Counted from the stretch's first letter, positions 1-7,157 are shown. The stretch is DNA of 7,321 nucleotides from Caldisericia bacterium (GCA_021158845.1 JAGGSY010000082.1:1-7321); one strand, 5' to 3'. The notes: generated by a model not told the origin, from the sequence alone. Numbers and translations: made by a program.

Positions 1-183
1 AATTTTATCTATTATCTCTCCCTCATGATTTGACTGAAAGAATGTGAGTGAAAACTTAAATCTCTTCCCCTCCTCTTCCATTTTCCTCTGAATCCAGTCT
101 AAACCCTTTTCACCATAAATATTTTTTTCTCTCACACCGAGCATATTCAAATTGGGTCCATTAATTACAAGTATTCTTTTCAT
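1..183 (-). CDS. aroQ: 3-dehydroquinate dehydratase, type II (partial, N-terminal 61 codons)
   Basis: This enzyme dehydrates 3-dehydroquinate to 3-dehydroshikimate, the third step of the shikimate pathway, in the cytoplasm. Only residues 1-61 lie in the window; the frame is open to the left edge, and family members are usually about 145 residues. Visible hallmarks are the N-terminal strand ILVINGPNLNMLG, with Asn11 in the active-site GPN, then VREKNIYG, carrying the catalytic Arg18 and Tyr23 expected in type II enzymes, and FFQSNHEGEIIDKI at residues 48-61, a conserved type II block. The ATG at 183 overlaps the aroKB stop in an ATGA and has AAGGAGG at 188-194, four bases upstream, so translation is probably coupled. 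The identification is firm. What follows the gene cannot be seen. Confidence 0.95.
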   Translation of the reverse strand, partial: MKRILVINGPNLNMLGVREKNIYGEKGLDWIQRKMEEEGKRFKFSLTFFQSNHEGEIIDKI

Positions 184-1715
184 ATTTCCTCCTTAAATTC
201 TTTCAAAAATTCTAATAAAAACTTTGTGAGTAACTTCGGCTGAAAATCCCGCTTTAAAAAAACTTCTCCAATCCTTTTTGGAAGGATTAAAGTAAGTTTC
301 TTAAGGTTTGTTTTTTTATCCAAAAGGAGTGTCCTTATTAAATCCTCTTCCTTAAAATTAAGTATTGGCAAAAATTTATCAATATGAAAACCTAATTTTT
401 TGTAGAGGGATACAATCCTTTCAAAATCACTATCTTTCAAGATCTTAGACCTATTTGAAATATATGCTGAAACGAGTATGCCAAATGCAACCGCCTCTCC
501 GTGTGTTAAATTTCCAAAACCCATAATTTTTTCCATCATGTGACCTACTGTATGACCTAAATTTAAAAAAATCCTCTCTCCTTTGTTATCAAACATATCA
601 TTTTCAATCCATCTTATCTTTTCAAGAATCGAAGGATATATGAGTCTTAAAATTGTCATAAAATCAAATTTATAAGATTTCTCAAGGGTCTCAAAGATAC
701 CATTTTCAGAAAGAATCCCATACTTAAATATCTCGCCAAGACCTGAAGCAATCTCTCTATGGGGAAGAGTCCATAGAAACATAGGGTCTATATAGGTATA
801 TTTGGGTAGATAAAAGGTTCCAACAAGATTCTTTCCTGATGAAAGATTAATGCCATTCTTTCCACCAATAGAACTATCTACCTGGGAGAGAAGTGTTGTA
901 GGCACAAGGTAAAGATTCACACCCCTCATGTAGGTTGAGGAGACAAAACCAGAAATATCAGAAACTACCCCTCCTCCAACACCTACCACCTTCCCATCTC
1001 TTTCAACTTTTGAATTTGAAAGAGCATCGTATATGCAAGAAACCTCTTTAAGATTTTTTGCCCTTTCCCCTCCTCTCACAATGTATCTATCCTTGATCTT
1101 AAACCTTTCCCTGTAAATTTTATAAACATTCTCATCTATTATCAGGAAATCAAACTCTTTACTGGGAAGTGAAAATGATATTCCAACCTGTAAAATAATC
1201 TTCTGGGGAGTATGAAGTTCTCTTCTTTTAATTATCCACATAATATCAGATACAACATCAGAAGGGTTTCTCTCGGCATCAATTTTTATAGGAATCTTTA
1301 AATAAGCATCCCTTCTCTGCTCAAAAAGATGAGTAAAATTAGAGAGGGAATTAAGTAGCGGTCTCTTTCTATCTCCCTTTATCCTCTCATAAAAAACCTC
1401 AGGCCTTCCATCAAGGAGTATGGGAATAGAGTTTTTAAGAACAGCGTTAAGGGACTCAGTATCAATGATAGCGCCTCCTCCCACAGCAAGAACAAAATCT
1501 TCTTTTCTTTTTAAAAACTCAAAAAGAGTATCCTTCTCTATCTCTCTAAAGAAATGCTCACCATTATCCTGAAATATCTTATTTATCCTTTTTCCAACCC
1601 TCCTCTCTATTTCAGAATCAAGATCAAAAAATGGAATATTAAGATTCTTAGATAACTCTCTTCCAATAGTTGTTTTTCCAGAACCCATAAATCCGCATAA
1701 AACTATCTTTGCCAA
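180..1715 (-). CDS. aroKB: Bifunctional shikimate kinase / 3-dehydroquinate synthase
   Basis: This 511-residue fusion joins two non-consecutive pathway enzymes. Residues 1-165 are shikimate kinase (ATP-dependent 3-phosphorylation of shikimate): Walker A GFMGSGKT at 8-15, the shikimate-contact segment DLDSE at 31-35, Arg57, the GGG turn at 79-81, and lid residues KRPLL at 117-121. After a short linker, residues 172-511 are NAD-dependent, metal-dependent 3-dehydroquinate synthase (DAHP to 3-dehydroquinate): GGGVVSD at 247-253, PTTLLSQVDSSIGGKNGIN at 272-290 with Lys286, and likely metal ligands Glu328 (GLGEIFKYG), His388 (NLGHTVGH) and His405 (HGEAVAFG). The start is TTG, chosen because AAGGAGG lies five bases upstream and the Walker strand begins at once. 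The gene overlaps the aroC end by 13 nt and aroQ by 4. The same fusion is known from Thermotoga. Confidence 0.96.
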   Translation of the reverse strand: MAKIVLCGFMGSGKTTIGRELSKNLNIPFFDLDSEIERRVGKRINKIFQDNGEHFFREIEKDTLFEFLKRKEDFVLAVGGGAIIDTESLNAVLKNSIPILLDGRPEVFYERIKGDRKRPLLNSLSNFTHLFEQRRDAYLKIPIKIDAERNPSDVVSDIMWIIKRRELHTPQKIILQVGISFSLPSKEFDFLIIDENVYKIYRERFKIKDRYIVRGGERAKNLKEVSCIYDALSNSKVERDGKVVGVGGGVVSDISGFVSSTYMRGVNLYLVPTTLLSQVDSSIGGKNGINLSSGKNLVGTFYLPKYTYIDPMFLWTLPHREIASGLGEIFKYGILSENGIFETLEKSYKFDFMTILRLIYPSILEKIRWIENDMFDNKGERIFLNLGHTVGHMMEKIMGFGNLTHGEAVAFGILVSAYISNRSKILKDSDFERIVSLYKKLGFHIDKFLPILNFKEEDLIRTLLLDKKTNLKKLTLILPKRIGEVFLKRDFQPKLLTKFLLEFLKEFKEEI

Positions 1716-2842
1716 AATCTCCTCCTTGAATTGATATAGTTGTTGAAGGAATCTTTTGTATCTTTTATGTGGTCTCCCCCAAATTTATCCAAAAAACTGG
1801 ATGCAACAACAAAGGAAACCCTTGATGCAGCAACAAGAGATACTGCTGGTATTACAACTGTATCAGACCTTACATAACTGGATCTAACCTCTTTAAACTC
1901 CTTAAGATTTACAGATTTAACTCCTTTTCTAACCGTTGGAATTGGCTTTGCATAGAATTTTACAACTATATCCTCTCCATTTGTTATCCCTCCCTCAATC
2001 CCTCCAGCATTGTTTGAACCCCTTAGAATTCTATCTCCTCTTATTAGGAATGAATCATGGAACTTACTTCCCATAGATCTTGACGATTCAATACCTTCTC
2101 CAATCTCAACCGCTTTAACAGAGGGAATACTCATAACTGCTTGAGCAATTAGACCATCAATTCTTTTATCCCACCTGTTATAATCTCCAAGTCCAGCAGG
2201 AACTCCCCTTAAAATCACAATACCACTTCCCCCTAAACTATCCTTCTCTTCTATGGCATGCTCAATCTCATCCATTATCCTCTCTTCAAATTCAGGAAAT
2301 GGCACAAGAACTGGAGAGGAGATTGCTCTTCTAAAAAGAGAGGGTATATCATCAAACCGCTCTGTTGGAATGCCAACTCCACCCACTGATGTCACAAAGA
2401 AATAGGTCTCCACTCCAAATTCCCTTAGAAAAAGAATACATATACTTCCTGCAATAACATCTAAAACAGTAAGTCTTCCACTTGTTCTCTCCGCTGGAAG
2501 ATAGAGATTATCAAAGTCATATTTTATACTCCCTGAGAAATCGGAATGACCTGGTCTTGGGACTAAAGAGAATTTCCCCCTCCCTCCTCTCTCCCAATCT
2601 ATGTTTCTCACCTTAAATCCTATAGGTGCACCTGTTGTAATATTCTCCTTATTTAGACCTCCAAAGAACTCTGGTTTATCCTCCTCAAAATCCATTCTCT
2701 TTCCCCTTCCATAACCTCTTTTCCTCAAGATAAGCATTGAGTTTATGTAATCAAGATCAAGTTTTAAACCTCTCGGAATCCCCTCAAGTATCCCAACAAG
2801 GTACATTCCATGAGACTCTCCTGCTGTATGGAATCTCAACAT
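1703..2842 (-). CDS. aroC: Chorismate synthase
   Basis: It converts EPSP to chorismate by 1,4-elimination of phosphate, using reduced FMN. The 379 residues fit the family (about 350-400). Signatures are HTAGESHG at the N-terminus with His11, the block RPGHSDFSGSIKYD around His99, the second family signature at 118-134 (ERTSGRLTVLDVIAGSI), SNNAGGIEGGITNGEDI at 276-292, and RSDTVVIPAVSLVAAS at 325-340 with Asp327. His11, His99 and Asp327 match the acid-base residues described for the family. The second signature is divergent: most homologues read ERASARET, whereas here Gly122 and Leu124 replace the usual Ala and Glu. The ATG overlaps the aroE stop by 7 nt, and GGAGGTGA lies at 2846-2853. No truncation is evident. 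Confidence 0.96.
   Translation of the reverse strand: MLRFHTAGESHGMYLVGILEGIPRGLKLDLDYINSMLILRKRGYGRGKRMDFEEDKPEFFGGLNKENITTGAPIGFKVRNIDWERGGRGKFSLVPRPGHSDFSGSIKYDFDNLYLPAERTSGRLTVLDVIAGSICILFLREFGVETYFFVTSVGGVGIPTERFDDIPSLFRRAISSPVLVPFPEFEERIMDEIEHAIEEKDSLGGSGIVILRGVPAGLGDYNRWDKRIDGLIAQAVMSIPSVKAVEIGEGIESSRSMGSKFHDSFLIRGDRILRGSNNAGGIEGGITNGEDIVVKFYAKPIPTVRKGVKSVNLKEFKEVRSSYVRSDTVVIPAVSLVAASRVSFVVASSFLDKFGGDHIKDTKDSFNNYINSRRRFWQR
1721..1727 (-). promoter_or_regulatory. Ribosome binding site that fixes the aroKB TTG start
   Basis: AAGGAGG lies five bases before the TTG at 1715, inside the last codons of aroC. The kinase Walker A loop begins seven residues after this start, as in other shikimate kinases, so no residues seem to be missing and a longer upstream start is not needed. 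Confidence 0.8.
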
Positions 2843-3612
2843 CTCTCACCTCCATACCAGATTCTTATGTTATCAATACATTGAAAGTAGAGCATGGTAA
2901 AACCATTTTTAACTTTGGCTCCTTTTTTCCTTCCAATCTTTAAGAATTCAGTTTCTTTCGGATTGTATATAAGGTCGTAAAGGATTTTATCTTCATCTAT
3001 CCACGATTCTTTAATTAGGGTATCTTTACCATTTAGTCCTACTGTGGTTGCATTCACAATAAACTTACTTTTTTCAACAACATCTTCTGCCTCACAAAAT
3101 TTAACTGGAATTATCCTCTCATGAAACACCTTTTTAAGTTCAAGAGCCCTCCTGTATGTTCTATTTACAACAAAAATATCACCTACTCCAACATCTATTA
3201 AAGCCTTTATCACAGATCTGGAAGCTCCTCCGGCACCAAAGATAACTGCATCCCTTCCTTTTATATATTCCAAAAATGGTATGATACTTCTTTTAAATCC
3301 AGAATAATCCGTATTAAACCCATACAATCTTCCATCCTTAACCTTAACGCAGTTCACAGAACCTATTTCTCTCGCAACCCCTGTAAGATAAATATCAAAC
3401 CTTAGAATCTCTTCCTTCAGTGGTTGAGTTAGATTAAAACCTTTCACATTTTTATTATTAAGAATTTTAGAAATCCTTGATTTTAGTTCCTCCCTTCTTG
3501 TCTCAAGAAGAGAGTATTCTGCATCCTCTCCCATAAGCTTGAAAAGTCTTCTATAGATTTTTGGAGAGAAGGAGTGGGAGATAGGAAAACCTAAAAGATA
3601 GAACCTATCCAT
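2836..3612 (-). CDS. aroE: Shikimate dehydrogenase (NADP+)
   Basis: It reduces 3-dehydroshikimate to shikimate with NADPH. The 258-residue protein has the usual two-domain layout. The substrate domain has GFPISHSFSP (Ser14 and Ser16 as shikimate contacts), GFNLTQPLK with catalytic Lys66, SVNCV with Asn87, and NTDYSGF with catalytic Asp102. The Rossmann domain has GAGGASRS at 126-133, followed by VVNRT at 148-152; the NRT motif after the second strand is typical of NADP preference. YNPKETEFL and NGFTMLYFQ complete the C-terminal side. The ATG at 3612 overlaps the last 8 nt of aroA and has AAGGAGG at 3620-3626, seven bases upstream. Its last codons contain the aroC ribosome site. Confidence 0.96.
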   Translation of the reverse strand: MDRFYLLGFPISHSFSPKIYRRLFKLMGEDAEYSLLETRREELKSRISKILNNKNVKGFNLTQPLKEEILRFDIYLTGVAREIGSVNCVKVKDGRLYGFNTDYSGFKRSIIPFLEYIKGRDAVIFGAGGASRSVIKALIDVGVGDIFVVNRTYRRALELKKVFHERIIPVKFCEAEDVVEKSKFIVNATTVGLNGKDTLIKESWIDEDKILYDLIYNPKETEFLKIGRKKGAKVKNGFTMLYFQCIDNIRIWYGGERC

Positions 3613-4888
3613 AACTTATCCTCCTTACAATCTCAAAGAAGCCTGGAAAAGAAACTTTAATTGAGTCTATCTCTTCAAGATAGATACCACTCCTTGAGAG
3701 CAAACCAAGAATTGAAAAAGAGAGGGTAATTCTATGGTCAAACCCTGTCTTAACAACACCTCTCCTTATCTCTCCCCTCTTAACATAGAATCCATCTGGA
3801 AATTCATGGGCAAAAACACCCAAATTTCTCAAATTTTCTACAACAAGTCTTATCCTGTCACTCTCTTTCACTCTAAGTTCCTCTGCTCCTTCAACCTTGA
3901 CACCCTCCTCCAAAAATGCACCCATAATACCTATTAAAGGTAGTTCATCAATAAGTAAAGGTGCCTCGTCTCTTGAAATATAAATCTTTGAAAGACTACT
4001 GGATTTAACATAGATATCACCAAATATCTCGCCATTTTTCACCTTTTCATTTAAAATTCTAATATTTGCCCCTCCCCTTCTTAAAACATGGAGTAAGTAA
4101 ATCCTTGTGGGATTTAAGGATACATTCTTTATAACCAACTCACTGTTATCCAAAAGAAGTGTTAATACAATGAAATATGAAGCAGAAGAAAAATCTCCCG
4201 GAATAAAGATCTCTCTACCATAAAGTTTTTCAACTGGAAATACAGTAATTCTTTTATCCTCAGATAAGATCTTTCCCCCAAAGGCTTCAAGCATTATCTC
4301 TGTATGATCTCTCGTTTTTACTTTTTCTAAAATAGTTGTCTTCCCCTGAGCACTCAAACCCGCAAGGATTAAGGCACTTTTAACCTGAGCTGATGATTTT
4401 TCTGGTTCATACTCTATACCTTTGAGTTTTCTTCCAATGATTACAAGAGGGGGAAATTTGCCATTTTCCCTTCCAGTTATAAAACCACCCATAAGATTTA
4501 TGGGTTCTACAATCCTTTTCATAGGTCTTTTTCTCAATGAGGAATCACCTGTAATTACAAAAAATTTTCCTTTAACTCCTGAAAAGAGTCCAGAGAGGAG
4601 TCTTATGGTTGTTCCTGAATTCCCTGCATTAAGAACATCATCTGGCTCTTTTATTCCAGAGATACCAATACCTTTAATCTTTATAGCTTTGTCTTCAAAA
4701 GAGACCTCTGCACCAATTCTTTGCATTATCTCAAGAGTCCTTAAAACATCATCTCCTGTATTTGGATTTTTTATAAGGGAATAGCCCTCTGCTATGGAAG
4801 AGAATATAAAACTTCTGTGCGTTATTGATTTATCTCCCGGAAGCGAAACTTCTCCACGAACTCCTCTTATTGGCTCAATCATTACCAT
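3605..4888 (-). CDS. aroA: 3-phosphoshikimate 1-carboxyvinyltransferase (EPSP synthase)
   Basis: It transfers the enolpyruvyl group of PEP to shikimate 3-phosphate. At 427 residues it is standard length. Motifs in order are LPGDKSITHR (Lys20, Arg25), NAGNSGTTIRLL at 87-98, SLRKRPM at 117-123, SSAQVK at 165-170, RDHTE at 193-197, NPTR at 259-262, IDELPL at 313-318, KESDR at 341-345 and DHR at 384-386. The set RxHxE, GDKS, SAQxK and NxTR is the motif pattern used to define class II EPSP synthases; this is read by eye, not by alignment. The first ATG (4888) is nine bases after GGAG and overlaps the tyrA stop by 7 nt. A second in-frame ATG at 4882 is possible and would drop two residues. Confidence 0.96.
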   Translation of the reverse strand: MVMIEPIRGVRGEVSLPGDKSITHRSFIFSSIAEGYSLIKNPNTGDDVLRTLEIMQRIGAEVSFEDKAIKIKGIGISGIKEPDDVLNAGNSGTTIRLLSGLFSGVKGKFFVITGDSSLRKRPMKRIVEPINLMGGFITGRENGKFPPLVIIGRKLKGIEYEPEKSSAQVKSALILAGLSAQGKTTILEKVKTRDHTEIMLEAFGGKILSEDKRITVFPVEKLYGREIFIPGDFSSASYFIVLTLLLDNSELVIKNVSLNPTRIYLLHVLRRGGANIRILNEKVKNGEIFGDIYVKSSSLSKIYISRDEAPLLIDELPLIGIMGAFLEEGVKVEGAEELRVKESDRIRLVVENLRNLGVFAHEFPDGFYVKRGEIRRGVVKTGFDHRITLSFSILGLLSRSGIYLEEIDSIKVSFPGFFEIVRRISYG

Positions 4889-5721
4889 ATCTTGTCTCTC
4901 CTCTCCTTTACCTTCTCTGCAAGTTCCTTAAATTTTCCTTTCTCAATAACATCAATAACCTCCTCAAGAGTATCTATGTACTCAGAAACAAATCTTTTAA
5001 CATGATCAAGGTTTGTTTTAATCATCCCATAGGACATGACAGGGTCTCCACTGGAGATTCTTGTAGTATCCCTGAGTCCACTTCCTGCAAATTTAAAAAT
5101 GTTATCTTTGTCCTTCTCCTTCTTCATAAGATAGTAGAAGAGGGATAGAGAAACAACATATGGAAGGTGGCTTGTGAGTCCAAGGATATAATCATGGTCA
5201 TCAGCTGAAATGAATACAGGAAAACTACCTATATCTCTAACAAGCTTTAAAACAATTCTCTTTTTCTCTTCTGTAAGATTATTCTCCTCTGTGAGAACAA
5301 AAATTTTACCATCAAATAGATGTGAATCTATGTTTTTTATTCCACCCTTCTCTTTCCCTGCAATGGGATGTCCACCGATAAAGAATGAATCCACCTTTCT
5401 CATCTCATCAACAACAACTCTCTTTGTGCTTCCTGTGTCCATAAGAATTGAATCTTTATAAAATTTATCCCTGTTTTCTCTTATAAAATAAGGTATGAAT
5501 TGGACAGGAATTGAGATGACAACTATATCTGATTTTAATCCCTCCTCAATTGAAAGAGATTTGTCAATTGCACCAACCTCTAAAGCTTCCCTCACAACAT
5601 CTCCATCTATATCGTATCCATATCTTAACCACTTTCCCTTTAAGGAAAGCCCAAGAGACCCTCCTATAAGCCCAAGACCTATTATAAAGATGCTAAAGAA
5701 TGAATCTTCCAATTGCTTCAC
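4882..5721 (-). CDS. tyrA: Prephenate dehydrogenase
   Basis: It oxidatively decarboxylates prephenate to 4-hydroxyphenylpyruvate, the committed tyrosine step. The 279 residues comprise a Rossmann domain with GLGLIGGS at 15-22 and an acidic second-strand end, YDID at 36-39, which favours NAD+ over NADP+. The catalytic half follows: MDTGSTK at 94-100 (Ser98), GGHPIAGKEKGG at 116-127 with the expected catalytic His118, SHLPYVVS at 184-191 with His185, and GSGLRDTTRISSGDP at 213-227 with Arg217, the likely prephenate-binding Arg. There is no C-terminal ACT domain, so no separate allosteric module is visible. The start is GTG, overlapping aroF by 29 nt, and is supported by an adjacent ribosome site. 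Arogenate specificity cannot be excluded. Confidence 0.94.
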   Translation of the reverse strand: MKQLEDSFFSIFIIGLGLIGGSLGLSLKGKWLRYGYDIDGDVVREALEVGAIDKSLSIEEGLKSDIVVISIPVQFIPYFIRENRDKFYKDSILMDTGSTKRVVVDEMRKVDSFFIGGHPIAGKEKGGIKNIDSHLFDGKIFVLTEENNLTEEKKRIVLKLVRDIGSFPVFISADDHDYILGLTSHLPYVVSLSLFYYLMKKEKDKDNIFKFAGSGLRDTTRISSGDPVMSYGMIKTNLDHVKRFVSEYIDTLEEVIDVIEKGKFKELAEKVKERRDKIW

Positions 5722-6709
5722 TTATCACCTTCCCCTTTCTCATTAGTTCCTTGAATTGATGGGGATACAATGATTGGAAACCATCAGACAGAGCTTTTTC
5801 CGGTTCATGATGAACTTCCACAAGAAGACCATCAGCCCCAGCAGCAATTGAGGCAAGAGAAACTGGAATGACAAGTTCCCTTTTTCCTGTGGCGTGTGAT
5901 GGATCAACAACTACAGGGAGGTGTGTTATTGATTTTAAAATAGGTATAGCAGATATATCAAGGGTATTCCTTGTGTATGTTTCAAATGTCCTGATGCCTC
6001 TTTCACAGAGAATAACATCCCTGTTTCCATTCGAAAGGATATACTCTGCTGCAAGAAGAAACTCCTCAATCTTTGCCGACATCCCCCTTTTTAGTAGAAT
6101 TGGCTTTTTTATCTTGCCAGCAGCTTCAAGTAAGGAAAAATTCTGCATATTTCTTGCACCAATTTGAACTATGTCAGCATACTCTGAAACAAGTTCAAGC
6201 TGTTCAATAGACATTGCTTCTGTAACAATCGGTAAACCAAATTTCTCCTTTGCCTCCCTTAAATATAGAAGTCCCTCCTTTCCCAAACCTCTAAAGCTAT
6301 AAGGTGAGGTCCTTGGCTTAAATGCCCCTCCTCTTAAAATCTTTGCACCAGAATCCTTAACTACCCTTGCTATATTCAGTATCTGTTCCCTTCCCTCAAC
6401 AGAACATGGACCAGCCATCACGACAACTCCCTTTCCACCTATCTCAACACCGTCAACTTCAACAACTGTGTCTTTCTTTTTAAACTCTCTGCTCGCTAAC
6501 TTAAATGGTTTTAGAATTCTTATAGCCTCCTCCACACCTTTTACATTTAACCAGTATTCCCTATCCTTTGCCCTTGAATCTCCTATGAGTCCTATTATTG
6601 TTCTCTCCTCACCCCTTGAAATATGTGGAGTTAAACCAGCTTCTTTCACCTTCTCTACTATTCTCTGAATCTCCTCCTCTTTAAGATTCCTTTCTAATAT
6701 GAGAATCAT
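5693..6709 (-). CDS. aroF: 3-deoxy-7-phosphoheptulonate (DAHP) synthase with N-terminal regulatory domain
   Basis: It condenses PEP and erythrose 4-phosphate to DAHP, the entry step of the pathway. At 338 residues it resembles the T. maritima enzyme. Residues 1-70 form the ferredoxin-like regulatory domain. The stretch LTPHISRGEERTIIG has His29 and Ser31, positions reported to bind inhibitory tyrosine in T. maritima, so Tyr feedback is likely (inference). The TIM-barrel part has AGPCSVEG (Cys102), GGAFKPRTSPYSFRGLG at 128-143, LKRGM at 206-210, CERGIRTFE at 235-243, DPSHATGKR with His272, EVHHEP with Glu298, and LSDG with Asp309. Cys, His, Glu and Asp at these positions are the metal ligands. 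The ATG overlaps the aroH stop as ATGA. The symbol follows family usage; aroG or aroA are synonyms elsewhere. Confidence 0.96.
   Translation of the reverse strand: MILILERNLKEEEIQRIVEKVKEAGLTPHISRGEERTIIGLIGDSRAKDREYWLNVKGVEEAIRILKPFKLASREFKKKDTVVEVDGVEIGGKGVVVMAGPCSVEGREQILNIARVVKDSGAKILRGGAFKPRTSPYSFRGLGKEGLLYLREAKEKFGLPIVTEAMSIEQLELVSEYADIVQIGARNMQNFSLLEAAGKIKKPILLKRGMSAKIEEFLLAAEYILSNGNRDVILCERGIRTFETYTRNTLDISAIPILKSITHLPVVVDPSHATGKRELVIPVSLASIAAGADGLLVEVHHEPEKALSDGFQSLYPHQFKELMRKGKVISEAIGRFIL
5724..5731 (-). promoter_or_regulatory. Ribosome binding site that fixes the tyrA GTG start
   Basis: AAGGTGAT contains AGGTGAT, seven bases complementary to the conserved 16S rRNA 3' end, about six bases before the GTG at 5721. 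No ATG, GTG or TTG with better context lies between this point and the Rossmann GLGLIGG strand. The site lies inside the aroF coding region, so the 29-nt overlap appears genuine. Confidence 0.75.
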
Positions 6710-7065
6710 TTACCACCTCCAGAAATGTCTTCTCTAAGACTCTTCGCCCTATGAAGATAGACCGGTTCAAGGTCTTTGTCTGTATCAACAAAGACCATAA
6801 CCCTTATGCATTTATCCATTGCCCCTTCAACAAACTTGTGCTCAAGGTCAAGAAGAGGGGTATGGGAGAGTCCAAATCTCTCTCTAACAATCCTTGAGGG
6901 AAAAATCTTTGTGAGATCATTGGTCATCGTGAAAATGACTCCCAGAATGTCGCTATTAGACAGGTTGTTTCTTCTAAGTATCTCACCAAAGAGTTCCTCT
7001 GTTTTTCTTGTAATCTCTTCAATTGAGTTCTCTTCAACACAAGTTGCTCCTCTTACAATCCTCAT
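6706..7065 (-). CDS. aroH: Chorismate mutase, AroH type
   Basis: It rearranges chorismate to prephenate, feeding TyrA. The 119-residue protein fits the monofunctional AroH family (Bacillus subtilis type, trimeric). By eye it aligns with B. subtilis AroH over its length: RGAT with Arg5 (Bs Arg7), DLTKIFPSRIVRE with Arg61 (Bs Arg63), KCIRVM with Arg88 (Bs Arg90, the key cation), PVYLHRA with Tyr103 (Bs Tyr108), and LRED with Arg111 (Bs Arg116). One difference matters: the position of active-site Glu78 holds His76, with Glu75 next to it. It is the first gene after the attenuator, with AGGAGG at 7071-7076, five bases before ATG. Its C-terminal GGGK is encoded by the bases that form the aroF ribosome site. 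Confidence 0.93.
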   Translation of the reverse strand: MRIVRGATCVEENSIEEITRKTEELFGEILRRNNLSNSDILGVIFTMTNDLTKIFPSRIVRERFGLSHTPLLDLEHKFVEGAMDKCIRVMVFVDTDKDLEPVYLHRAKSLREDISGGGK

Positions 7066-7076
7066 CTTTACCTCCT

Positions 7077-7108
7077 AAAAATAAAAAAGCCCACAAATTT
7101 GTGGGCTT
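7077..7108 (-). terminator. Intrinsic terminator in the operon leader (attenuator terminator)
   Basis: A perfect 11-bp inverted repeat (AAGCCCACAAA at 7108-7098 and TTTGTGGGCTT at 7097-7087) leaves an AAUU loop over about nine pairs. It is followed by six Ts, one A and five more Ts in the transcript direction. It sits before the aroH ribosome site and after the leader peptide, so unregulated it would end most transcripts before the structural genes. There is no gene end just upstream on this strand, which argues that it is an attenuator and not the terminator of another operon. Confidence 0.9.
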
Positions 7109-7157
7109 AAGGTGAAATCCAGGATAGGAGAAACCCTTCTCCTGAATCTCACCTCAA
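7107..7157 (-). promoter_or_regulatory. Long leader hairpin (candidate antiterminator or pause structure)
   Basis: Bases 7157-7140 pair without bulges with 7124-7107 over 18 bp (with a few G-U pairs), closing a 15-nt loop (7139-7125). The 5' arm begins at leader codon 13 and contains the leader stop codon. The 3' arm ends in the AA that begins the terminator stem (7108-7107). A ribosome at the stop codon would cover the 5' arm and leave the terminator free. A ribosome stalled at the first of the four Tyr codons would leave the whole 5' arm free to pair. A rival 7-bp hairpin, AGGAGAA (7143-7137) with TTCTCCT (7132-7126), uses part of the same arm. The regulatory role is inferred. Confidence 0.7.

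Noticed and set aside
4422..4784. 120-codon plus-strand open frame opposite aroA
   Set aside because: It lies wholly antisense to strongly conserved EPSP synthase motifs and has no recognisable protein features. The other plus-strand frames opposite aroC, aroE, tyrA, aroF and aroH are shadows for the same reason.
7077..7108. Terminator belonging to a different upstream gene
   Set aside because: No gene ends between the promoter at 7204 and this hairpin, and the U tract points toward aroH on the same strand, so it must act on the operon's own leader transcript.
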